From assembly GCA_031002005.1 (NCBI GenBank), contig JARYHS010008074.1, positions 9,680,924 through 9,744,923 of the forward strand: a DNA stretch of 64,000 nt, read 5' to 3'. Under the pieces are notes generated by a model, which saw only the letters and a list, made by a program, of their open reading frames with translations, was not told where the DNA came from and did no database searches. The position numbers and the translations under genes were made by a program. Of the stretch, positions 24,276-35,674 are shown in pieces. Position 1 is the first letter of the stretch. The number at the start of each line of letters is the position of its first letter. The DNA comes from Vandiemenella viatica. Taxonomy: Eukaryota > Arthropoda > Insecta > Orthoptera > Morabidae.

Positions 24276-25456
24276 CAGTATAAATAGAGGAGCAGTTACC
24301 ATGAGCGCCGAGAATGGACGGACGAGACTTCGACGGAGGAAGAAGCCACGCCAACGGGCTCCCCGGATCACGCCCAGCAGACGTCGCCAGTCGCCAGAAC
24401 TGAGGAAGCTTCAGAAGTTTCAGATGCTGCAACAAGTGATGCAGTACCAGTAAGCCCGGATCCACGTCGTCGCTTCGACCCAGCCAATAAGGAAGTGTCT
24501 ACTATCGAGCAGGACGAAAGGAAATGGGACGCCATATTTGTACGTCCAGCTGACATGGCAGCTGCTGTCAAGCTACTCCAGGAAAACGGCATCCTTTACT
24601 ATCCAAGACTGACTGCAAAGCCCCAGGCCACTCAAGAGCAGAAGAAGCAGAGAGCATTCAAGAGTGAGCAGTGCTTCCGCTGCCAAGCCTGGGGCCACAA
24701 GGCCAGTGACTGCACGGATGACGAACGCTGTGTCCGCTGCGCGGCACTCACAGCGTAAAGTCTTGCAGTCGCCCGAGAGACGCAACTCCGACCTGCGCAA
24801 ATTGCTCGGGTCAGCATGCATCATGTTGCTCCCGATGTCCGGCCAGGCCAGCAAGAAGCAGTCAACAGGTTAAGAAATCAGGGCAACACCCCACTGCTGT
24901 CAAGAAGAAAGCTGCGTGGAGGAAGAAAATTCCTCGCACGGTAACTTCGAAACAAGCCAGCTGCCGACTACAGAGGGAGGGTGGGACAAGCACCCCCCAC
25001 CACCAGGTCCTCCTACACGGCGCAGGATCCTGCCACGAAGCAGACAACGCCAGAGCAAGACACTGTCCATCACAAGAAGGGGGAAGAGGACAAGCACTAT
25101 ACAGAAGGAGCAGCCATGATGACAAGCGCACCAACCAAGGGACCAGCTGTGCGCTCTGCTCCAGGCGCCCCGTCCAAGACAACGGGGCCAACAACGGCCT
25201 CGACCACCAGGCACTGGCCACGATCATCCAGCTGCTAAGCCAGCTAATAGCTGCTATGATTCCATAAAACAACGATCAGCATAACATATTAAGGACTTTA
25301 CGTCCATAGGTCCCGCTTAACCTATATTCCCCACCTGATAAAAATGAAGGAAATGATGTATTAAAATGAGTCAATAAAATAAAGCTACAAAATAAAAGTT
25401 TACACTAAGGCTGAAAAGAGTAACTCCCTCTACAACCTCAGCCAGGGGAATGAAAG

Positions 25457-25499
<43 letters not shown>
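24276..25499 (+). pseudogene. Gag-only LINE-like unit, copy B, with complete 3' tail
   Basis: A TATA-like TATAAATAG (24279-24287) lies just before the ATG at 24301. Frames then shift: an acidic Ser/Thr-rich start, 24495-24758 with KWDAIFVRPADMAAAVKLLQ, then three CCHC knuckles beginning CFRCQAWGHKASDC (24672-24838). A frameshift near 24742 splits the second knuckle. The last segment reads ALATIIQLLSQLIAAMIP and stops at 25265-25267. Only 190 bp of untranslated sequence separate this from a 41-base A run (25459-25499), so there is no room for a reverse transcriptase. The tail matches the 202-bp insertion at 1715-1916, showing that this 3' end is mobilised. The gag would bind element RNA; RT must come from elsewhere. 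Confidence 0.8.
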
Positions 25500-25501
<2 letters not shown>

Positions 25502-27476
25502 AAGCGCACCACCAGACAGAGACGCCCATCAGACTTCTTGCAGACAGAGAGGAGACGAGCACCACCACTGTGGGGCGTTGCGGGCCTTGGTTATATTGAG
25601 CCATTGCTTGCGCCTTCCTGTGAAGCTACGCTCTGATTGGGTGATGCTGCAATTGCTTATAGAGGTGGTCCTGATTTCTGGGCAGGATTACGGTGTTACG
25701 ATGTTATCAAGCAAAGACTTCGTGAAACCCCTAACACGCACAAACGCCTCGCTGCATTCAAACCCTACGCGCCGAGCGGAGTCGATATCGATTCAAGAGG
25801 ACGCATCGCCGACGCAACCCACGCCGCCGGTAGCAAGTACTCCGCGCCATTCGTCAGAAGATAGCGCCGGTGAGTGGACCATCCCGTTCGACACCCCTGC
25901 TTCGAATCGTCAAGAGCATTCCTGGTTGGAAGTGTCTGGAGCGGACGATTCATCGTGGATGTCATGGTCGTCACCGAAAGCCGTTATCTTCGATAACCAC
26001 TCTTTCAAGAATGAGGAGAACATCATTTACTTCCATTGTGAGAGCGGAGGCAACAAGTACCAGTTTAAGCCATTCACACCGAGAAAGTAGGAGAAATTCT
26101 ATTACGCCGACGAAACCCCGCTCCAAGTGCAACTCCGAGTCAAAACCGGGGAAATGCAGTTTGCGTGGGAACTTCAGGGAACTCAAGCAAACCCTCTCAG
26201 ATCCGGCACAAGCACATCATCTCGAAAAAGAAAGACTGGTCCCACCATGTACAACTACACCTCGTCCTTTCGAAGAACTTCAAGGAGGATGAGTACTTTG
26301 CAGATCTTCGTCGAACGCTCTACAGTCCCCAGAGCCCAAGCAGCAACGTGGAGGAAATGATAGAGCAATAGGCCTCGTTGACGTCAAACCGCGAGGACGT
26401 CGAGCATCAGGAAAGCAACAGACTTCACCAAGATCGCCCTCCATCAAGAGAAGCCCAAGAACGAGTCCATGTTGGTGCATACATACTCATTGCCAACCCA
26501 GCAGCTGGTCATCTGTGTGAACCAAAAAGACCTAGAAGATATCAAGAAGTTCCTAGAAACTAGAAACATAAGGTACAGTGTGGACTTCCAAGAGAACACT
26601 TGGCATTCAGGAACGGGTATTTAACAAGAAGAAGCCGTTCCAAAAGACCTCACCAATATGGATGAGGGTACACTCCAAGGCAGCAGTTCATCCTCACCAT
26701 CAGGAGCAGACAGGAGCGAGCCCAGAACAACCAAGTCCACCACCCCGGTCAGAAGCCAAGTCAGGTCTCCAATAGCCAAGCCCGTCGCGACGGTCCACGA
26801 AGTAAAGAGTCATCACGTTCGGAGCTCTGAGAACAAGAGGAAGTCAATCATTCAACAATGCTTTCGATGCCAGGAGTTCCAGCACCGAGCAGTCGACTGC
26901 CGCAATCAAGTGCGGTGTGTCCGCTGCGGGGAAAGCCACAGCCTCCTGTTCTGCGCACGCCCACGTGAAGACACGCCGACGTGCGCAAACTGCGGCGCTG
27001 ACCACGCCGCCTGCTATGGAGGCTGCCCCGTAAGAAGGAGACTACAGGCCGCCGTAACCAGACAGCTCCAACCGAACAGCAAGGAGAGGTAACGAAACAA
27101 CAAAACAGAGGCTTGCAAATATCACCAAGTCAGCGGGCCTACCGGTCGACAGCAATCACAGTCAAGCTGGAGGCCACCAACACATTCGACGAGCAGAGCA
27201 GTGGGTCTCCCGAAGCATGGACACTACAACCAAGACTTCAGAGAAATGCAACCATGAGACAACCAGCTGGGGAACATCGTCCAGCTACTATCGCGGTTGT
27301 TAAGAATACTCAAGGGCTTCCGTAAAGGCTGTTATGTATGTATATAATGGTCAAAGGCGGGGTTTTCCCTAAATTGTACCCTCCAAATGATTCAAAAACA
27401 ACTTATTTGAGATTGTAGATAAAGCTAATTATAGTAGTGGGGCTGTAGTATACCACTGAGGCAGCGAAAAAAAAAA
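25500..27476 (+). pseudogene. Gag-only LINE-like unit, copy C
   Basis: It starts directly after copy B's A run. The N-terminal frame 25578-26090 (Ser/Thr/Pro-rich, then WTIPFDTPASNRQEHSWLEV) is followed by frame-shifted pieces 26127-26371 and 26378-26563, including a domain reading QQLVICVNQKDLEDIKKFLE. Frame 26658-27092 holds three CCHC knuckles at 26859-27025 (CFRCQEFQHRAVDC first). The C-terminus NIVQLLSRLLRILKGF (about 27272-27320) parallels QLLSQLI in copy B. A different 3' tail of about 150 bp ends in 10 A (27467-27476). No RT is present. At least three frameshifts make this copy dead. Confidence 0.76.
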
Positions 27477-27539
27477 GGATGACCAGCAGCGAGAAGGAGC
27501 TTGACGGCATCTTCATCTAAGTCAGTATCTACGCCACAT

Positions 27540-28825
27540 ACACGGAACGTTGCCTTCCATTATATTTTCAGTGAAACACTTATATTGATTGAGGACAAAA
27601 TATTATCAATACAGGAGAAACAGTTAGCTGATTTTGGTATGCCTACACCACAGCGCATGAGAGAATTGTCAAGTGATGTAATTAGAGAGCTCAACTATGA
27701 CGCCGCAGCTGTAGAGGTGTACGTGAAAGAACAGCAGCCGTGGCACTCTCTTGCAGCAGTGCAAGCTGATAGTGTGGGACGAGTGCACTATGTCACACAA
27801 GTGCGCAGTTGAGGCCCTGAATCGCAGCTTGCAAGACATACGTGGCAACCGAACGCCCGATTGGGGGGGGGGGGGGTGTAGTGGTTTTGCTCGCTGGCGA
27901 TTTCCGCCAGATTCTTCCCGTTGTTGAGAGAGGTACACCGGCAGATGAAATGAACGCATGCCTCAAGGCGTCGCCACTATGGGCTACGGTGGAAAAGCTA
28001 AATCTCATCACCAACCTGCGAGTCCAGTTATATAACAATCTTGAATCAGATTCATACGCCCAAAAGCTGCTGGAAATTGGAGATGGTCGTCTGCAAACAG
28101 ATGAGGATGGAATGATTCACTTCACATCTGATTTCTGCAATGTTGTCAGCTCTGAACACGAGCTCATTACTAATGTTGTCCCAGATATACAACTAAATAT
28201 TAACGACGAAAACTGGTTATGTGAGAGGACAATACTTGCTCCGAAAAATGACTCTGTTGCCAAAATAAATAAACAAATATTAGAGGTAATAGCAGGAGAA
28301 GTGACAACATACTCTTCCATCGATATAGTAATGTCAACTGACGATGCTGCCACCTATCCCGTAGAGTTTTTAAATTCTTTGGAGTTATATGGGGTGCCGC
28401 CCCACAAACTGGAGCTTAAGGTTGGCGCTCCAGTTCTCCTGATGCGTAATCTCGACCCCCCAAGATTGCGCAATGGCACCAGATTACGAATCACAGAACT
28501 AGGAAGAAATATTGTGAAGGCGACAATTCTTACCGGTACATCTAAAGGGGAAGCCGTATTAATTCCGCGTATTCCAATTATTTGCAGTAATATTCTCTTT
28601 CAATTTAAAAGATTACAGTTCCCATTAAAAATTGCATTTTCAATGACAATTAATAAATCGCAGGGTCAAACGTTAAAAGTGGTGGGAATACATTTGGATA
28701 CTCCTTGCTTTTCCCATGGTCAATTATATGTTGCCTGCTCGCGGATATCGAGTGCAAAAAAATTACAGGTTTTTCCAGAAAATAACAAGTCATACAATAT
28801 TGTATATACCGATGTATTAAACTGA
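27540..28825 (+). pseudogene. Helitron Rep/helicase C-terminal (Pif1-like helicase) with Walker A deleted
   Basis: The helicase half of a Helitron transposase. 27540-27765 reads ETLILIEDKILSIQEKQLAD and FGMPTPQR, the stretch that normally precedes the ATPase. It jumps straight to LIVWDECTMSHK (motif II, about 27769-27804) and EALNRSLQDIRGN in another frame, so the roughly 100 residues carrying Walker A (GxGGTGKT) are gone. A G run (27865-27877) adds a second frame change. From 27881 to 28825 one frame continues: VVLLAGDFRQILPVVERGTP, TILAPKNDSVAKIN, LMRNLDPPRLRNGTRL, FSMTINKSQGQTL (motif V), LYVACSR (motif VI), stop at 28823-28825. The Rep nuclease part is absent. The helicase would unwind DNA during rolling-circle transposition; this copy cannot bind ATP. 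Confidence 0.9.
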
Positions 28826-29274
28826 AAATACTCCTAACATACAGAATATTTTTATTGTTTTGAAATGAAGTTGTTGTGGAACATAAATAAATGTTTGTTA
28901 TTTTATTGCAATATCTGTTACTACTATTACTAATAAAATAGCTCTAAAATAAATTGTATGGTCGTGTAGACCTGGTGACAAGGCTTAATTACGTCTACGC
29001 AATCAGCCTCTTTCATAGCCCCTTAACCTAACCCAGTAATCCTACCGGACATAAATGATCCACAGTTCAACGTGGAATCAGAACCACGTGAGCATTCTGG
29101 CGCACTTCACATCACACAACAACCTGTGCCAGAGGTGAAGGTCGAGCTAAGGACCTATGAAAATCCTCTGCGAGACTGGGATTCAAGCTGGGGACTTTTC
29201 CATCTCCAGCTGGACGCCCTGACCACTGAGCAACCAGACCTCTCAAGAAAATCATATTACTTATAACACTCTTC

Positions 29275-29304
29275 AACGCGGACGAAGTCGCGGGTAACTG
29301 CTAG
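29275..29304 (+). mobile_element. Helitron 3' terminus (hairpin + CTAG)
   Basis: The sequence ACGCGGACGAAGTCGCGGGT then AACTGCTAG followed by T has the standard Helitron ending. A CGCG/CGCG stem (29277-29280, 29289-29292) precedes CTAG by about 8 bp, and T follows the cut. It most likely closes the element whose helicase ends at 28825. The 450 bp between (28826-29274) have no other coding content. Confidence 0.8.
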
Positions 29305-31866
29305 TTATTAATATACGTTAATTCATTCCGACTAGAATGATTACTTCGAATTAAATATAAGTAGAGAAAAACTTGATAAACGAGAAAGAGCTATTGTCTT
29401 CCGTAATTACAGCAGCAATATAAAATGATGAGTAGCTAATTAAAAATAAATTAGAATCATTTTCAGACGTTGAGAATGTAATATACTTAAAACAATATCT
29501 GAGTAATTTCATTGTATGTGACCTAGGAGCAGATAATTCATAATGTGGTATATAAATTTTTAATGTACGTTTTGTAGCGTTGTCATGTATTTGCTCTTTC
29601 CATAATAAGTTGTTCAAGATTTTAAACTAATGAGAAGTGCGCAACTTTAAACAGACATTGGTTTCGCAGTTACGTCTTAACAAACTTTGAATTCCGACAC
29701 GTAAGTACTTTTAGAAGAAAGAAGAATCCATATCGTCAGGTATGAGAGATGGAAGGAAATGGTGGCCGTTCCGCTTCATGTTGCTATGAATGTTAGGCGC
29801 ACAGATTTAAATACTAAAACTATTTATATTTAACCTTCAGTAATACCAATACTTCATTAAAATATTTCAATCATTAATTAAAGCCGATTTTTGAACAGCT
29901 TAACAGTTTTAAGCGAAATAGTTTTAAAAAATTATGTATTATAACTGAATTTTGGCAGTCAGGCAATGATTGAGATGAGTCAGAATTGTGGCCTGAGTCT
30001 ATCCCTCCACAATTATTTACTGCTGTTTTGCAATGTATTGGAATTATTAAGTAGTTTTCATTTGGCGAATATTGCTCTAGAATATTTTTTTTATTTTTTT
30101 TATGTTTTGCGATATAAAATGTATGCTGGCCTGAATATTTCTTTCGATTAGATAGTAGATCGCCTCGAGTGGTATTTAGAGATAAAAAAGTTTGTATATA
30201 TATATATATATATATATAAATAAAGGCAATGCCGTTATTTCTTACAGTAGTGATAGAGTAAATGAAAGTTTATTGTTGCAATTAGTTAAGATACTCCCAT
30301 GAAATGCAATTTTATTCCTGAAACTTCTAACTTCTATGTCCCAAATACCTCCAAGTAAAATTTAAGCAAATCCTATTACAATCTTTCAGTTCAGAAACAC
30401 AAAGAAATGTTTGGGCGAAACGTATTTTGACGAAATTTATGTTCAGACACCATTGTATTTTGTATGATTTGAAAAACAACGTTGACGTTATTCCTAATAC
30501 CGATGTATTAAGTCAACTGAAACTTTTAGCATAAACGTGTGAACGAAAATTTTTGATATGCATGTCTATATGCTATCTATCCCGTATTACATGGAGAAGA
30601 ATGTTAACAGTTACACAAGGTCATCTGCAAACTCGTAACATTACATCATACTGACTAAAAAAAAATAATTTTAATCGCTTACTCAAAAGACGTAGCATAT
30701 AAAAAATATACTTCATTTTCAACATATGTTCCATTGGAGATCTAGGGCCATCGTCTCTAATACTTGTAAAAGAAAAATCCAAACAAACCTCAGTGAAGAT
30801 TTATTTGCAAACGAACCCATTACCCGTATTTATCACGGTAAATGGAACGGTAAGCTCTGTTTTTGAAACATGTTGAGTGCTTTAGGAGCAGATATTCTCA
30901 GTTTTAGGGAAGGGAAAGTCAGTTCTGATATGTTAAAACATATCCAGAAACCATTATTCGGTTTTTTAATCGTTGTGTCGCAATGTCATGTCAAATATAA
31001 TTATAATTTTTTATTCCTGTTTTCGTTTTTCCACCGTTTGTATATTTATAAACCGATTTAAGATCAGAATTAAAAGTCCAACATGTTCGGCAACCATACT
31101 GACGAGCTTACCGCCAAAGTAATTTAAAAATGTGTTACGTGGTGTACATTTGATAAATATTTTAATATTGTGCAAATAATGATTTTTACCATAAACTGCT
31201 AGTTATTTTACATTGATGAAGACAATCTTAACAGCAACAAATATTTTGTGGTGTTCTACTTCTTAAACGTGTACGACATTTTTTTTCGTGTATTTGTACT
31301 CATAAACGTGTTAAAAATATAGAAGTAAATGGAATTGATGTTTGTATTATACTCTTATTGCCAAAATTTAATCATTGTCCCAGTTTATAAAATGAATGTT
31401 CTTAAATGTATTTCGTTTTTTGTGTGACGGATGTGTTTCAATTCTGGATAGTCGCATGGTTATACAACGACAGCTTATAGAGCTATCTTCATAGTTGTAT
31501 ACAAAGGTTTAGTAAGTTACAGGAGCGATTTAGTTCATTGAGATACATATGAGCGTGGTGTAAATTGTGTATCACATTACCCTGCAAAGTGTTAAAAAAT
31601 ATATAATTGGGTACCAGCCAATTATTGATACACTGAAGTAACCCTATAATGAACACCCATTTCCGAACTGTGGTCAAATTATAGTAGTACCTTGAGCAGA
31701 GTCAAATATCTGACCATTACCTATGAAATGTCTTGGCAGCCTATTCATTTATTTTCTGACATTTCCTCACAAACAGAATTATTACTTTACATTATGTATA
31801 CTTCGAACTTTATTTACTGATGCACATACAATCTATTTTTTCAGGAAAGCACCAATCGGGGCAATC
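29305..31866. other. Unassigned AT-rich spacer upstream of the protease gene
   Basis: A TA microsatellite lies at 30195-30218. Frames are short and compositionally AT-driven. I see no exon signals with coding support until 31.9 kb. Confidence 0.5.
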
Positions 31867-31959
31867 TATAAAAAACAAAAATCATGTTCAATTCCATTTA
31901 TTTGCTTAGATTGTGTCCTAGTATATTCTTGACACTTGCTGCTGGCGTAGAGTAAGAAG
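31867..31959 (+). promoter_or_regulatory. Candidate TATA box and 5' non-coding exon of the protease gene
   Basis: TATAAAAAA at 31867-31875 is followed about 28 bp later by a possible start around 31890-31897. A strong donor AAG|GTAAGA lies at 31959/31960. Joined to the acceptor at 32136-32137 (TGATTGCAG), this gives a 178-bp leader intron ending 16 nt before the protease ATG. Short TATA-driven leaders are common for insect digestive proteases. This is inferred from signals only and needs a transcript. Confidence 0.35.
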
Positions 31960-32137
31960 GTAAGAAGAATTCATCCTTGCCTGTTGTCTAGTGAACGTAT
32001 TGTGTCAACATTATGAGCTCACCGCAATTCATTCGTTGTTAAAATTCATGTTAAATTTTCAGCTTTATTAGTATAGTAACTGGACGAGACCTTTCAAATT
32101 AAGATAATTTTCATAAACCGATGTTTTCTGATTGCAG

Positions 32138-32267
32138 TTGGTTCTTGATCAAGATGCGCAAGGTAATTGCGCTGGTATTGGCTGAGGCGATGTTAATATT
32201 CGTGGACGGAGATGTCTTCAAAATCTCTGGAGGTCAGCCAATAGACATCCAGGATCGTCCATTTCAG
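32138..32267 (+). CDS. Chymotrypsin-like serine protease, coding exon 1 (CDS 32154-32267)
   Basis: Exon 1 of a secreted S1-family serine protease. It follows an acceptor TTTTCTGATTGCAG and ends CAG|GTATGT at 32267/32268, phase 0. The ATG at 32154 opens 38 codons: a hydrophobic signal peptide (MRKVIALVLAEAMLIFVDG), a very short propeptide (DVFK), then ISGGQPIDIQDRPFQ. That last part is the canonical mature N-terminus (I-x-G-G), released by cleavage after Lys 23. It joins in frame to exon 2 (VALEHRLALHCGG...), matching the usual family line P-F-Q-V-x-L. The gene spans over 31 kb because introns 1 and 2 have filled with transposons. Full product without repeat units: 38 + 88 + 124 = 250 residues, typical for the family. 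Confidence 0.88.
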
Positions 32268-32424
32268 GTATGTTGTCAGAGATAACATCATCGGAAGCAT
32301 GAAGTAAATATTCATGCGGTCGTTACCAACGACGAGGAAAATGCAGCAAAGGGAGAGATGTTGTGCATGACGGACCACTCTTCATTGTTCCCTAACTCCA
32401 GTTGATTCATAGACGTGTGTTTTC

Positions 32425-32928
32425 ATACATTTCACTTTTCAGCCACCACTATCAAGCACAGATCACTGGTCTTTGTGCGTGGAAGTAGAATGGAGTTTCC
32501 TGTCGTGCACAACGTTGTCCGAATGTCGATAGCTGTGGTAATGTGAGGGATATGATGATTAAAGTTGGCCTATGTAGAGCGTTTTCATATTTCGACCAAA
32601 AATTTGTGTCTTCTTATACTTCTCTTTCCTGCCACAACTACATAGCATAGACCAATGGTGTTTGTGTGTGGCAGTAGAATCGTGTCTCCTGTCATGCACT
32701 ATGGTTGTTAGATGTCGGTATCTATGGGGGTGTGGGAGAAAAAAGGGGGTTGAAAGTGGTTGACCTGCGGCAATTTCATATTTCTGCCAAAGACGCATGT
32801 GTCATGGTGTATCACTTTTTATCGAAAACTATCTATCGCAGATCACTGGCGTTTGTGTGTGGTAGTAACACAGAGTCACATTTCGATCACAACATCGGCC
32901 GAATTTCGGTAATTGTGGTAGCGAATCC
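32425..32928 (+). repeat. Satellite-type repeat, three ~189-bp units, truncated by the MULE
   Basis: Units share TTTGTGTGTGGTAG-type wording at about 32470, 32660 and 32849 (spacing 189), with TTTCATATTTCGACC or TTTCATATTTCTGCC, and a CACTATGGTTGTTAGATGTC segment. It is the same monomer family as the Helitron-ended arrays at 47.5 and 58.8 kb. A TC-type 5' end is not obvious, and the 3' Helitron end is missing: the MULE begins at 32929 and satellite does not resume after it. Confidence 0.8.
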
Positions 32929-35347
32929 GGACAAAAACGCGAAGTGACAAAACCGCGAGGACAAAACCGCGCAGACAGAACCGCGAACGGACAAAACCGC
33001 GAACGGACAAAACAGCGAAACGGACAAAACCGCGAAACGGACAAAACCGCGAAACGGACAAATCTACGAGTTATACCCTCACTGTTTGATCTCTTATGCT
33101 CCAAAATATTATCCTAACGCAGTTTACTGTTTGATCTCTTATGCTCCAAAATATTCTCCTAACGCAGTTTTTAAACGATTTGGGGATCGCAGCTAGGGTT
33201 ACATTATTATGGAGTACGGTACTGTAATTTATTTTGTGTATATGTAATTTATAATCAACGAGTTATCCCCTCACTGTTTGATCTCTTATGCATCAAAATA
33301 TTATCCTAACGCAGTTTTAAATGATTGGTGGATCGCAGAGTGACAATGGCCTTCACAATGGAGTGAGTGGGAAGACCCGCTTATCTCCGGTAGGTTCGGA
33401 CTAACTGACCCTTCTCAAGTCGAGCGAATAATTTGCCTGGACGATCTTTTGTTGCCGTCGCAGGAGAAATCCCCGCATCCAAATGGAAAATTCGGCAGCC
33501 AAAGTCAAAACCCGGAGACGTTCGGGCTTTTCCGAGGCAAGGCCGGTATGGCAGATCCAAGCATTCTGTGGTGGTCAGTTAACCGAAGAGATTGTGTATC
33601 TTCCTGAATAATGGCTCTCATGTTTGTAAAAAATAACAAAGGGGGAAATCACCTCGTTTATAAGGGATATACATTTAGGCAAGAAAGGAAAGAAGTAAAT
33701 CTCGACCGTCTTCCAAAATATTGGCGATGCACCAGTTATGACAGTACAAGATGCCCAGCAAGAGTTACATTGGAAAATCAATCAAACGTTGCAGAAACGA
33801 ATGGATTACACAATCATTCTGCTAAACCAGCGAAAAGAAAAGCAAAAGAGGTTCGACTTGAAATGGTGAAAAAGGCTACAACCACATTAGAGGCACCCCA
33901 AACTGTTCTTGCATCAGTATTTGCAGGGATGCCCGATGAAGTTTCTGTAGCACTACCGTCCACCGATTCACTTGCAAGAGAAATTAGAAGAGAAAGACAA
34001 AAATCTGGAGGAGTACCACCGAATCCATTATCAAGAACAGAACTTCAAATTCCTGAAGAATATACAAAAATAAACGGTGAAATTTTTCTTTTGCACGACA
34101 GTGGTCCAAGAGAGGATCGTATATTAATTTTTGGAACGAAAAAAAACCCTTGAAACTCTGAAAGAATCAAATGCAATTTTTGTCGATGGGACGTTCTCTG
34201 TTTGTCCACTTATTTTCAGCCAGCTTTATACTATTCACGGATTTAAAGAAGATGCCTCACTACCATCGATTTTCGCTTTACTTCCAAACAAAAGTGAGGA
34301 GACATATAGAAGACTTATAAGAATTTTACAAGAAATAGAGCCGCAAATTGGATCGAATCTGCAAATGATAATGCTGGATTTCAAAAAAGCTGCAATTAAC
34401 GCTTTCGCAAAAGCTTTTCCTGGAGTAAAACTTACTGGATGATTCTTCCATTTTAAACAGTGCATTTGGCGAAAAATTCAGGAAATACCGGGATTTCAAG
34501 AAAAGTACAATGACAAAGAAGACATCACGTTTCAAACAAAGATAAAAAACTTGCAGCAATTGCCTTTCTTCCTGTTTCAGAAGTCATCTCTGTTTATGAA
34601 GAACTCTGTGATAGGGAGTTTGCAGACGAGGAATTCTCTCCACTTTTGGATTACATTGATGATACGTGGATTGGACGTATTCTTTGAGGAAATCGACGAC
34701 GAGAACCACTATTTCCAATCGAAATTTGGAACCAAAACCAGAATGTTAAAAATTCGTTAGAGAGAACCAACAACTCCGTCGAAGGTTGGCACAATGCTTT
34801 TCGGTTATTACTTGGATCAAGCCATCCTACAATTTGGAAACTCATAGAAGCTTTCAAGAAGCAGCAAAATCTGACGGAGGTTAAATTGGTGCAATATGGA
34901 AGGGGAGATAGAAAAATACAGAAAATGACATATGCGAGAGTCACCAAGTCGATTTTCAGTTTAGTTAGTGAATATGATTGTAGCGATGCACAGAAATTTC
35001 TTTCTGGTATAGTTCATAATTTCGATTATTAGATAGTGTGCTTGTGTATTTTGTTACAATTTATATTAACTTATTAATGGTTTATTGATGTATATTTCGT
35101 AAAATCCATCTATATTGTATATTTAATTTCCATAATCATGCTTTTGTGTAATTTTTTTAAATAAAAAAAATAATGGGGTGTTACGTAGATCACCTCCTCG
35201 TGGTGCACCCTGGGTAACGCTAAGAATCTACGAACTCTTGTGGTTTTATGTATTCCTGGTTTTACTGTATTCGCGGTTTTGTCCTTTCGCGGCTTTGTCC
35301 GTTCGCTGTTTTGTCCGTTCGCGGTTTTGTCCGTCGCGGTTTTGCCC
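32929..35347 (+). mobile_element. MULE-type DNA transposon with tandem-repeat inverted ends
   Basis: Both ends are arrays of a roughly 16-17 bp unit, GGACAAAACCGCGAAAC, pointing in opposite directions: 32929-33064 on the left and 35270-35347 on the right (complement, TTCGCGGTTTTGTCC). Inside the left end a 46-bp unit (CTGTTTGATCTCTTATGC ... CCTAACGCAG) occurs three times (from about 33079, 33125 and 33272). The interior encodes a FLYWCH/MULE transposase. I did not find the 9-bp target duplication expected for MULEs (AGCGAATCC left, TAGAACCCT right), so the edges may have been rearranged. Confidence 0.85.
33611..35032 (+). pseudogene. MULE transposase with N-terminal FLYWCH zinc finger, broken
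   Basis: A Mutator-like transposase that would cut and reinsert its own ends. Frame 33611-34153 starts with a FLYWCH finger (YKGYTFRQERKEV, YWRCTSYDSTRCPARVTL, NGLHNHSAK: the Cys-Cys-His-His pattern). An A-run frameshift near 34138-34145 leads to the catalytic region: FVDGTFSVCP (first Asp), MIMLDFKKAAINAF (second Asp), then LTG and a TGA at 34440-34442 where Cys/Tyr is expected, then FFHFKQCIWRKIQ. A further frameshift near 34540 (A run) is followed by YEELCDREFADEEF and, in the last frame, ERTNNSVEGWHNAFRLLLGS, HPTIWKLIEAFKKQQ and a stop at 35030-35032. Four or so lesions in an otherwise legible protein suggest a fairly young death. Confidence 0.87.
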
Positions 35348-35674
35348 TAGAACCCTCGGTTGGAGCCAGGACGGACGTTCGAATATCATTCGCGAGTGTG
35401 AGTGTGAGTTCGTTCCCGTCTGGATGAGGTTTCCAGTCAGAATCTCCAAGGAACAGGTTCGTCTCCAAATCGCGTCGACCATTTCCCGTCCAGGCTACTT
35501 GAGGCGGCTACTCTACGTCCGTACAGCGCCACCGCGAGCTGAGCTGACCACTTTCACAAGAAGCACCACCACGGACCTACCTACAGCTGGGTCCTGCCAC
35601 CCCTCCCGCTTAACGGTACAGCAGGTTTGAGGGTTGGGGGTAGCTGCATTCTTTGCGCGTCCTTCGATAACAAC
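35348..35674. other. GC-rich unassigned segment between MULE and MITE
   Basis: More GC-rich than the flanks, with a plus-strand frame open through 35630 that begins inside the MULE end. I recognise no motif. It may be a fragment of another element. Confidence 0.35.

Noticed and set aside
32876..33104. Arg/Phe/Cys-rich ORFs (RFCPFRCFVRSRFCPFAV-like)
   Set aside because: They are translations of the 16-17 bp repeats forming the MULE left end.
32911..35356. 9-bp target duplication around the MULE
   Set aside because: AGCGAATCC on the left and TAGAACCCT on the right do not match well enough to claim a TSD.
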